Source: Desulfarculaceae bacterium (GTDB taxonomy: Bacteria; Desulfobacterota; Desulfarculia; Desulfarculales; Desulfarculaceae). Taken from it: a DNA stretch of 39,970 bases. The notes under the pieces are model-generated. The model saw only the letters and a list, made by a program, of their open reading frames with translations. It ran no database searches and had not been told where the DNA came from. A program made the translations under genes and the position numbers. This document shows, in pieces, positions 14,882 to 21,265 of this stretch (position 1 is the stretch's first letter; every line of letters starts with the position of its first letter). The stretch covers positions 1 to 39,970 of the forward strand of contig JAIPEN010000021.1 in NCBI GenBank assembly GCA_021737145.1, read 5' to 3'.

Positions 14882-16177
14882 TCAGCGCAGCTTGAACCAC
14901 AGCAAGCGGGCCGGGCCCCGGCCGGGGTTGGACCACTGGGTGGGTATGTCGCTGGTCAGATAGACCACGTCGCCCGGTTTGAGGCTGTGCACCGCCCGCC
15001 GCGCCTTCATTTGCAGCTTGCCCGAGAGCAGGTAGCCCACCTCCTGCCCCTTGTGCACGAAAAAGTGCGAGGGCAGCGAGGCCTTGGCCGCCACCTCGAT
15101 GAGATAGGGCTCGGCATCGCCGTCAAAATCCATGGGGCACAACAGCTCGGCGCTCACCATCCCGGCCGGCAGATCCTCCAGACGCACCTCTGCCGCATCC
15201 TCGGCCGGAAAGACCAGGCGGGGGGATTGGCCGGGCTTTTCGCTGAACAGGGAGGCCACCTCCACGCCCAACACCTCGGCCATCTTCACCAGGGCGGGCA
15301 GGGAGGGATAGATGTGGTTGCTCTCCACCTGGCTGATGGTGCTGGGGGTCACTCCCACCAAGCGGGCCAGCTCGGTCTGGCTAAGCCCCTTTTTGCCCCG
15401 TAGCTCCTTGAGCCGGGGGCCCAGCTCCACCAGGCCGGTGGCCCGGCGATGCTCGGCGAACACCACCGCGTGGTCGCGCACCCAGTAGTTGTAGGGCTGG
15501 TGGTGCGACTCCACGGGCCGGTTTTCGGCCTTGAGCACGGTCAGGCTGGTGGTGCCCCGCTTGATGGACAGCTCGATGACCACCTGGGCGATCTGGCCGA
15601 TGGAGGCCTTGAGCCGGGTGGAGTGGGCGTCCTTTTCCATGATCCAGTAGGCCACGGTCTCCAGCTCGTAGAGCCGGGGGCAGGCGTGGCCGTAAAACCT
15701 GAGGATGGCCTCCTCGCCGCCCCAGAGCTCGGCCATGCCGGTGAGGCTCTCGAACACGAAGCGCACGTCGCCGCTGAGCTGGGCGTGCAGGGCGTAGAGC
15801 ATCTCGCCCACCGCGGCCGGGTCCTGGGGCCGCTCCATTTGCTCCACCTGGCAGGGGGGCTCGGCCTCCTGGTAAAAACGCTGGAAAATGTCGCTGCCCT
15901 GGCCCTTGCCCCAGGTAAAGCAATCCATGATGGTCAATCCGGGGTAATTGGCCAGGGGGCCCAGCTTGTCCAGGAGGTTTTTGGGCGAACGGTCGAAGGT
16001 CACGTAGATTATGGGTCGCTGCTGCGCCTGGGAGGCCAGGATGAAGTTGTGGCAAAACTCCCAGGCCAGGGAACCGGCGTCGTCCTGCCACACGACGTTG
16101 TCGCCGATGTAGAGTCCTCCCAGCAACTTATCCAGATCGCCCACTCCCGAGCCAACCCGTTTAGACTGCGCCGCCAA
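14882..16177 (-). CDS. Regulator: degenerate KaiC-like domain fused to XRE helix-turn-helix and cupin
   Basis: A 431-residue three-part protein. Residues 1-245 resemble a KaiC/RecA-superfamily domain (VGSGVGDLDKLLGGLYIGDNVVW start, Walker B-like VRFVFESLTGM at 138-148). However, the Walker A loop, expected near 31-38, reads QDDAGSLA, so Gly and Lys-Thr are lost and ATP hydrolysis is unlikely. Residues 252-310 are an XRE-type helix-turn-helix (LKELRGKKGLSQTELARLVG then TPSTISQVES). Residues 340-431 are a cupin with a ligand pocket around His375, Glu379 and Trp415. XRE-cupin proteins usually regulate a neighbouring catabolic or nitrogen gene in response to a small molecule. The gene lies just upstream of the FMN glutamate synthase-family gene, separated by palindromes. 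A sensing role for the dead ATPase domain is inferred. Confidence 0.85.
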   Translation of the reverse strand: MAAQSKRVGSGVGDLDKLLGGLYIGDNVVWQDDAGSLAWEFCHNFILASQAQQRPIIYVTFDRSPKNLLDKLGPLANYPGLTIMDCFTWGKGQGSDIFQRFYQEAEPPCQVEQMERPQDPAAVGEMLYALHAQLSGDVRFVFESLTGMAELWGGEEAILRFYGHACPRLYELETVAYWIMEKDAHSTRLKASIGQIAQVVIELSIKRGTTSLTVLKAENRPVESHHQPYNYWVRDHAVVFAEHRRATGLVELGPRLKELRGKKGLSQTELARLVGVTPSTISQVESNHIYPSLPALVKMAEVLGVEVASLFSEKPGQSPRLVFPAEDAAEVRLEDLPAGMVSAELLCPMDFDGDAEPYLIEVAAKASLPSHFFVHKGQEVGYLLSGKLQMKARRAVHSLKPGDVVYLTSDIPTQWSNPGRGPARLLWFKLR

Positions 16178-16361
16178 AGGAGGCCTCCCTGCTTTTGCCG
16201 ATAGTTAAGTTACAAAAACATCCACCAGTTTCAATAGTTACCACCTCCTACCCGCCAAAGGCAACTCGATTGTTACCAATACTTAAAAAGCGGGGCCATG
16301 GGGCAGGCCCATAAATCGGCATTACCTATGAGAGGTGCAGGCTTACATTTGTTTTAAGTAT

Positions 16362-16390
16362 TTTACAAAACCCCTCTTGCCATCTACTAA
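16362..16390 (+). promoter_or_regulatory. Weak promoter candidate for the MauE-like/rhodanese genes
   Basis: TTTACA (16362-16367) and TACTAA (16385-16390) are 17 bp apart. The -35 is good and the -10 is poor. The divergent gap 16178-16444 also holds the repeated word GTTACCA (around 16237 and 16273), which may belong to control of the KaiC-XRE-cupin gene on the other strand. Confidence 0.3.
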
Positions 16391-16444
16391 TTTAAGCGAC
16401 CCGGATTTGTATGCATCCCCCCGAGCCCTGGGCAAGGAGAGTCC

Positions 16445-16936
16445 GTGCTTCCCGCTGGCGGTTTGATCAATCTGATCTTCTCCCGCTGGAACTACCGCCT
16501 GCTGCGCTGGATGCTGGCCGTCGTGTTCATCTACGCCGGCACGGTCAAGCTCTTGGACCCGGGCGCCTTTGCCAGCATCATCGCCCGTTACGGCATCCTG
16601 CCCCAAGCCCTGGTTCCCTGGGCCGCCCTGGGCCTGCCCTCCCTGGAGGTGCTGGCCGGCCTGGGCCTGGCCGTGGACCTCAAGGGCAGCCTCAACACCA
16701 TAACCGTGATGCTGGTGCTGTTCGTCGTGGTGCTGTGGTGGGGAGTCCTGCAAGGCCTGGATATCGACTGCGGCTGCTTCAGTTCCAGCGAATTGGCCGA
16801 GCACGACGAGCTCCGCCAGGCCCTGATGCGCGATTTGATGATGCTGGCCGCGGCGGCCTACCTGTACCTCTGGCGCTGGGAGTGCCGGCAGGGACGGGCC
16901 GAGTGCGCGTGGCGGCACCTTTTTAAACCACTCTAA
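16445..16936 (+). CDS. MauE/DoxX-family membrane protein
   Basis: A 163-residue protein from GTG 16445, with AGGAG five bases upstream. Four hydrophobic segments (about 20-38, 55-77, 84-104 and 128-145) give the DoxX/MauE topology. RWMLAVVFIYAGTVKLLDP near the start is the typical family opening, and DIDCGCFSS (107-114) carries the paired cysteines of MauE-like proteins. MauE assists methylamine dehydrogenase maturation in methylotrophs; most homologues elsewhere are thought to supply electrons for periplasmic thiol or cofactor chemistry. Here the gene is 12 bp before a secreted rhodanese and near a DsbB-like gene, which fits the thiol role. No methylamine dehydrogenase genes are present. Confidence 0.82.
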   Translation: MLPAGGLINLIFSRWNYRLLRWMLAVVFIYAGTVKLLDPGAFASIIARYGILPQALVPWAALGLPSLEVLAGLGLAVDLKGSLNTITVMLVLFVVVLWWGVLQGLDIDCGCFSSSELAEHDELRQALMRDLMMLAAAAYLYLWRWECRQGRAECAWRHLFKPL

Positions 16937-16948
16937 TGAGGTGAGGAC

Positions 16949-17458
16949 ATGAGGAAATTAGCTCTGATAACCATTCTGGCCCTGACCGCCGTGCTGGCCC
17001 TGGGCAGCCTGGCTTCCGCCGGCCTGTTCGGCGACCAGGCGCTGGAGAACGAAAAACTGGTGGTCACCTTCTACAACGAGGTCGAGCGCGGCGATTACGA
17101 CGTGGTGGACACCGAGACCCTCAAGGGATGGATCGACGCCAAGAAGCCCATGGTCATCGTGGACACCATGCCCTACGAGTCCTCCTACAAGAAAAACCAC
17201 ATCCCCGGCGCGGTGCAGTTCCTGTTCCCCATCCCGGACCTCAAGGAAATGAAGCCCGAGGAGCAGGCCAAGTACAAGAAGCTGTTGGGCGATGACGAGG
17301 ACAAGGTCATCGTGGTTTACTGCGGCTTCCCCAAGTGCACCCGCAGCCACAACGGCGCCATGTGGGCCAAGAAGCTGGGCTACGAGAACGTGTACCGCTA
17401 TCCCGGCGGCATCAAGGCCTGGATGGAGAAGGACTACCCCGTGGCCTCCAAGGACTGA
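16949..17458 (+). CDS. Secreted rhodanese-domain protein
   Basis: A 169-residue protein with a signal peptide (1-24, ending LASA) and one rhodanese domain (about 50-165). Family marks are MVIVDTMPYESSYKKNHIPGAVQF (written by its ends: MVIVD to AVQF, 68-91), VIVVYCGFPKCTRSHNGA (120-137) and VYRYPGGIKAW (148-158). The active-site loop has catalytic Cys125 in YCGFPKCTRS, with a second Cys130 five residues on. The usual loop is CxxGxR, so the CGFPKC arrangement is non-standard and could form a disulfide. It probably carries or transfers sulfane sulfur in the periplasm. It shares a transcript with the MauE-like gene (12-bp gap, GAGGTGAGGAC before the ATG), and a terminator follows. Confidence 0.9.
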   Translation: MRKLALITILALTAVLALGSLASAGLFGDQALENEKLVVTFYNEVERGDYDVVDTETLKGWIDAKKPMVIVDTMPYESSYKKNHIPGAVQFLFPIPDLKEMKPEEQAKYKKLLGDDEDKVIVVYCGFPKCTRSHNGAMWAKKLGYENVYRYPGGIKAWMEKDYPVASKD

Positions 17459-17482
17459 GCCACGCCAACCTAGGCACACCAG

Positions 17483-17512
17483 ACCCGGGGCCCTCGCGGC
17501 TCCGGGTTTTTT
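17483..17512 (+). terminator. Terminator after the rhodanese gene
   Basis: A 10-bp stem with one G-T pair (ACCCGGGGCC and GGCTCCGGGT) and a 5-nt loop is followed by TTTTTT. Confidence 0.88.
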
Positions 17513-17584
17513 GGCGCCCCGTTTGCCTCCGTCCCGCCCAAGCCCGCATAATCTATAAGCATCACCCCGGCAAGGAGGCAAAGC

Positions 17585-17740
17585 ATGAGCGCCCTGTTGT
17601 TTTTCATGGTCCTGGGTTCCCTGGCCCTGGCCTGGTTCGGCCGCCGCCACTGGTCCATGACCCTGGTGCTGGCCGCCATCGCCCTGGGGGTGGTCTGGTT
17701 CGGCCATCATGTCACCAGCGCCATCCACATAGATCTGTAG
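17585..17740 (+). CDS. DUF5993-like 51-residue membrane peptide
   Basis: A short ORF with AAGGAGG seven bases before the ATG. It encodes two hydrophobic helices, about 3-18 (ALLFFMVLGSLALAWF) and 25-41 (MTLVLAAIALGVVWFGHH), joined by a basic turn (GRRHW). Length, the two-helix plan, the GRR turn and the His pair near the end fit the DUF5993 peptides found next to DsbB genes. The dsbB-like gene starts 6 bp after its stop, so the two are co-transcribed. It may be a small subunit or stabiliser of the DsbB-like oxidoreductase; its biochemical role is not known to me. Confidence 0.78.
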   Translation: MSALLFFMVLGSLALAWFGRRHWSMTLVLAAIALGVVWFGHHVTSAIHIDL

Positions 17741-17746
17741 GGCGCC

Positions 17747-18283
17747 ATGAGCTATGACCTCGCCCGCAAAATAAACCTGATTTTCGTGCTGGGCATCGCC
17801 GGGGTGCTGGCCGGCTCCCTGACCATCCAGTTCGGGGGGGAGTACCCCTGCCCCCTGTGCATCCTGCAGCGCCTGGCCTTTGTGCTCATGACCATGGGCC
17901 CCCTTTTGAACCTGCGCTTCGGGGTGCGCCAGCGCCACTACGCCATCAGCCTGTTCGCGGCCCTGTTCGGCATGTCGGTCTCGGTGCGCCAGGTGCTCTT
18001 GCACGTGGTGCCGGGCACCGGCTCCTACGGCTTCGCGGTGCTGAACATGCACCTGTACACCTGGGCCTTTGTGATCTTTTTCATGGCGGTGCTGGCGGTG
18101 GCGGTGATGCTGGCCGTGCACAAGGAGGCCGAGATCGTGCCCGAGGTGGTTCAAACCCGCGACGCCTACGTGAAGGTGGCCTTCGCGGTGATGGGCCTAA
18201 TCGTGGCCATCATGGCCGTGGCCACCCTGCTGGAGTGCGGCTGGCAGTGCCCGGACAACCCCACCGGCTACAAGCTGCTCTAA
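17747..18283 (+). CDS. DsbB-family disulfide bond formation protein
   Basis: A 178-residue inner-membrane protein with four to five hydrophobic segments. The first periplasmic loop has the redox motif CPLC (Cys35, Cys38) followed by ILQR, as in DsbB, which passes electrons from DsbA-type thiol oxidases to quinone. The second loop (about 84-103, HVVPGTGSYGFAVLNMH) has no cysteine, whereas E. coli DsbB uses Cys104 and Cys130 there. Two cysteines occur instead near the C-terminus (Cys164, Cys168, LECGWQCPD) after an extra helix. This suggests a rearranged electron path or a different partner, perhaps the DUF5993-like peptide or the secreted rhodanese upstream. The last genes of the thiol group are these two; a repeat element rather than a standard terminator follows. 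Confidence 0.85.
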   Translation: MSYDLARKINLIFVLGIAGVLAGSLTIQFGGEYPCPLCILQRLAFVLMTMGPLLNLRFGVRQRHYAISLFAALFGMSVSVRQVLLHVVPGTGSYGFAVLNMHLYTWAFVIFFMAVLAVAVMLAVHKEAEIVPEVVQTRDAYVKVAFAVMGLIVAIMAVATLLECGWQCPDNPTGYKLL

Positions 18284-18402
18284 AAAGGATCGGCCGGCGG
18301 GCGGCGCAAGGCTACCTCGCCACCCGAACCGGCCATCAAGCCTGAGTTTTCTTTGCTTTTAGGCCCCACCCCGGCACGGCCAGGGAATCGTGGGCTAGGC
18401 GT

Positions 18403-18493
18403 CTGGCGAGCGAGGGCCGGAGGCGTAATGCAAGCTACGTCGAGGCCCGAGCGATGCCAGCAACGAAGTTTCCCGGTGGCTGGCGAAGCCGGC
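18403..18493. repeat. Dispersed repeat, copy A (convergent dsbB/lexA ends)
   Basis: Positions 18403-18460 form an imperfect inverted repeat with ends CTGGC and GCCAG and inner GGCGTA/TACGTC. The part from 18442 onward aligns with copies at 34281-34333 and 23360-23394: GAGGCC(C/G)GAGCGATGCC, then GCAA, then CTGGC(G/C)AAGCCGGC. Its last base touches the stop codon of lexA. Confidence 0.65.
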
Positions 18494-19092
18494 TAATTCT
18501 TCCTGACCAGCCCCACCATCACCCCCAGCACCCTGGGCGGGTCGTCGCCCGGGCGCACCATGATGCTCTGCACCGCGGGATTGGCCGCCCTAAGCTCCAG
18601 GCCTTCGTCCCGGGGCACGAAGTGCTTGAGCGTCACCTCGTCGCCCAGGAGCACCGCGGCCACCTCGCCCTTGTGGGCGTCGTCCTGGGCCCGCAGGATC
18701 ACCAGGTCGCCCTCGGCGATGTGGTCGTTGATCATGGAGTCGCCCCGCACCCTGAGGGCGAAAAAGCTGCCCGTGCCGAAGAAGCCGGGCTCCAGGCCCA
18801 GCACCTCCTCGGCGTCCTCCACCGCCAGGATGGGCTGGCCGGCGGCGATCTTGCCCAGCACCGGGATGCCCCGGCGGCTCTGCAATATCTCCAGGGCCCG
18901 GGGCCGTCCGGCCCGGGAGCGCATGTAGCCCTTTTTCTCCAGGGCCTTCATGTGGTCGTGGGCCGCCCGGGGCGAGCGGAAGCCGAAGTTGGCGGCCACC
19001 TCGCGCACCGTGGGCGGGTAGCCGTTGGTGGCGGTGAATTCCTCGATGAATTCCAAGACCTGGGCTTGACGTTGGGTAAGTCCGCGAGTCAT
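18493..19092 (-). CDS. lexA: LexA SOS repressor
   Basis: A 199-residue LexA. ATG 19092 is chosen because GGAGGAAGG lies just upstream and the family starts with MT..LT.RQ; an earlier in-frame start would lie inside the operator. Residues 1-65 are the winged helix-turn-helix (GLTQRQAQVLEFIEEF, PTVREVAANFGFRSPRAAHDHM). The self-cleavage site is Ala84-Gly85 (KIAAGQP). The serine-lysine dyad is Ser119 (RGDSM) and Lys156 (TLKHF). It represses DNA-repair genes until RecA filaments trigger cleavage. A perfect 8-bp inverted repeat overlaps its likely -10, as expected for autoregulation. No recA, imuB or dnaE2 gene is adjacent. Confidence 0.96.
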   Translation of the reverse strand: MTRGLTQRQAQVLEFIEEFTATNGYPPTVREVAANFGFRSPRAAHDHMKALEKKGYMRSRAGRPRALEILQSRRGIPVLGKIAAGQPILAVEDAEEVLGLEPGFFGTGSFFALRVRGDSMINDHIAEGDLVILRAQDDAHKGEVAAVLLGDEVTLKHFVPRDEGLELRAANPAVQSIMVRPGDDPPRVLGVMVGLVRKN

Positions 19093-19116
19093 GGCCTTCC
19101 TCCTAACCGATAGGCT

Positions 19117-19150
19117 GCCTCTACTATACATGGGTAGAGGCCGGAAGCAA
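19117..19150 (-). promoter_or_regulatory. lexA promoter with candidate LexA box
   Basis: GCCTCTAC (19117-19124) and GTAGAGGC (19134-19141) are perfect 8-bp arms around 9 bp. On the minus strand TATAGT (plus-strand 19123-19128) is a -10 inside the dyad, and TTGCTT (19145-19150) is a -35 at 16 bp. The box differs from the E. coli CTGT-N8-ACAG and Bacillus GAAC-N4-GTTC types. Confidence 0.6.
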
Positions 19151-19206
19151 GCCCAAAACGCGGACCTTGGGCGATTATTCGATTGGTTCCACCCTGATAG
19201 CCGGTC

Positions 19207-21126
19207 TCAGGGCAGGGGGCGCTGGCCCAGCACCAACACCCAGGCGCACAGGGCCAGGCACAGGGCCATGGCCAGGGCCTCGTTGGCCCGCCAGCGGGGC
19301 GCCTCGCCCGGCGGCGCGGGCAGCCGCCAGGCGCACACGGCATAAAAGGCGGCGCTGAACACGGTCACCGCCAGGGCGGGCAAGACATCGGCCCAGACCC
19401 CGAAGCCGCTGGGCAGGCTGCGGGTCAGGTCCAGGCCCAGGTTGCGGCCGGTCTGCAACAGCAGGGGGTTTTTCATGCCCGGCCGGGTCAGGCGCATCCA
19501 GGGCAGCAGGGTGAGCAGCCAGGTGTAGAACAGCCCCGCCCCGGCCGGCACCCACAGGGCCAGCCGCCACCAGGGCCGGGCCAGGGCGGCCATGACCGGG
19601 GCCATGAACAGGGCCAGGGGCGGCAGGATGACCACGGCCAGCAGCCCCGGCGGGGCCATGCCGCCGTGCCAGCGGTACCATCCGGTGAAGCCCACGGCCG
19701 CCAGGTGCAACACGGCGGGGATCAGATAGTGCAGGCTGGCCGCGGTGCGGCGCTTCAGGCTCACCGGCAGGCCGCCCAAGGCGATGAGCAGCATGGGCGC
19801 GGTGAAAAACAGCCCCTGGGCCTGATCCAGGAACAGCCCTCCCCCAAAGGCGGCCAGGGGGGTCCACCAATACAGGGCCTGGTGCCACCAGGCCGCGTTG
19901 TCGGCCAGGGCCGAGGCCAGGGAGGCAGGCCAGCCCCAGGGGCCCAACACGGCCAGGGCCAGGGCGGCCACCGGCGCGGCCACGGCCAAGGCGGCTCCCA
20001 CCCGCCCCAAGGAGTGGCGCAGCAGCTCAAAAAAGCCCAGCAGCAGCAAGCCCCCGGCCAGGGCGGTGAAACGCAGGTCCAGGGCGGCCAGGAGCAGGCT
20101 GGCCGCGATGATCAGGGGCAGGGCGCTCCAGGGGTGCTCGCGGGCCCAGGCCAGCAGGCGCAGGCCGCACAGGGCCAACAGCGCGGCCAGGGCCTCGGGC
20201 AACACCAGCCCCCCGGCGATGAACACCGGAGCCGCGGCCAGGCTGAGGCCCGCCGCCGCCGCTGCCGGACCGGCCCGCACCCCGCAGGCCCCCAGCCAAG
20301 AGAGCAGGGTCACCGCCGACAGGGCCATGAACCCGGCCTGCAAGAGCAAAACCCCCAAGCGGCCGACCAGGGCATAGGCCGGGGTGATGATCAGGGAGAA
20401 CAGGGGGGTGGCCGCCCCGCCGGGACGGTTCAGCCGCTCGGGCTCGCCGCCCCGCCAATAAAAGCCTTGGTGCCGCTGTTGCTGGGGGCCGCGGAGCAGG
20501 GCGGGCGGTCCCCCGGCCAGCTTGTGGGCCGGGCCCAGGTAGAGGGTTTCCCCGCCCCCGGCGCTCACCACCTGGGAGATCCAGGGCGCGGGCAGGGCAA
20601 AGGCCACCAGGGCGGCCAAAAACACCCCCACCAGGCCGTGCCGCCCCAAACGGTTTCCCCGGGCGGCGGCCGGGGCCAGGAACACCTGCCAGGCCAGGCG
20701 CAGCAAGATGGCGCTTTTCAGGGTGGTCAGGCCCAGGTAGATCAGGCCCAGGGCCAGCATGCCGTTGCCCAGCACGTTCCACACCAGCACCTGAACCACT
20801 CCCGCAGCCAGCAGGAGATAGGCGTAGGCGTCGAAACGCTGGGCCTGGCGGCAGTGGTCCCGGAGCGGAGCGCCCTGATCGGCCACCATCAGGGAGATCA
20901 CCCCCAGCACCAGGGTGGGCAGGACCGCCGCCGCGGGCAGGGCCACGGACACGAAGCGCCTGAGCCCCCAGGGCCGCACCAACTCGCCCCAGGCCACCGC
21001 CCCCGGCTGGTCGGGCAGCCCGAAAAGCTCCCAAAAGCCGTGCAAAAGCACCCCGGCCAAGGCCGCGGCGGCCAAGCCCAGGATCATTTGCAGCCAGATG
21101 TGATGGGTGCGCGCTTGCGCGGCCAT
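19207..21126 (-). CDS. Polytopic membrane protein, GT-C (GT39-like) glycosyltransferase candidate
   Basis: A 639-residue protein from ATG 21126 (GGGGAGG five bases upstream) with about 13-14 hydrophobic segments and no N-terminal signal peptide. Some stretches fit the GT-C/PMT-like pattern: NRPGGAATPLFSLIITPAYAL (written in part: NRPGGAATPLFSL, about 255-267), GLVLPEALAALLALCGLRLL (about 322-341), DQAQGLFFTAPMLLIALGGL (about 440-459) and WYRWHGGMAPPGLLAV (about 490-505), the last matching a conserved W..WHGG...P motif of these proteins. A catalytic acidic residue in the first periplasmic loop is not obvious. It would use lipid-linked sugars at the outer face of the inner membrane. It lies upstream of lexA on the same strand and divergent from asnB. 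Function is tentative. Confidence 0.7.
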   Translation of the reverse strand: MAAQARTHHIWLQMILGLAAAALAGVLLHGFWELFGLPDQPGAVAWGELVRPWGLRRFVSVALPAAAVLPTLVLGVISLMVADQGAPLRDHCRQAQRFDAYAYLLLAAGVVQVLVWNVLGNGMLALGLIYLGLTTLKSAILLRLAWQVFLAPAAARGNRLGRHGLVGVFLAALVAFALPAPWISQVVSAGGGETLYLGPAHKLAGGPPALLRGPQQQRHQGFYWRGGEPERLNRPGGAATPLFSLIITPAYALVGRLGVLLLQAGFMALSAVTLLSWLGACGVRAGPAAAAAGLSLAAAPVFIAGGLVLPEALAALLALCGLRLLAWAREHPWSALPLIIAASLLLAALDLRFTALAGGLLLLGFFELLRHSLGRVGAALAVAAPVAALALAVLGPWGWPASLASALADNAAWWHQALYWWTPLAAFGGGLFLDQAQGLFFTAPMLLIALGGLPVSLKRRTAASLHYLIPAVLHLAAVGFTGWYRWHGGMAPPGLLAVVILPPLALFMAPVMAALARPWWRLALWVPAGAGLFYTWLLTLLPWMRLTRPGMKNPLLLQTGRNLGLDLTRSLPSGFGVWADVLPALAVTVFSAAFYAVCAWRLPAPPGEAPRWRANEALAMALCLALCAWVLVLGQRPLP

Positions 21127-21191
21127 GCAGCCTCCCCGGATCGGACGCCTAATGGTCGCACACCCTCTGGGCCCTGGCAAGGCCCCGGCTA

Positions 21192-21221
21192 TTGGACTTG
21201 GGCCGGTGCATGGGCTATAAG
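21192..21221 (+). promoter_or_regulatory. Probable asnB promoter
   Basis: TTGGAC (21192-21197) and TATAAG (21216-21221) are separated by 18 bp, with an expected start near 21228 and a leader of about 38 nt carrying GGGAGG before the ATG at 21266. Confidence 0.5.
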
Positions 21222-21265
21222 CTGAGGGGACAGCGTGTTATTTCGCCAGGCGGGAGGCCGGGGGC

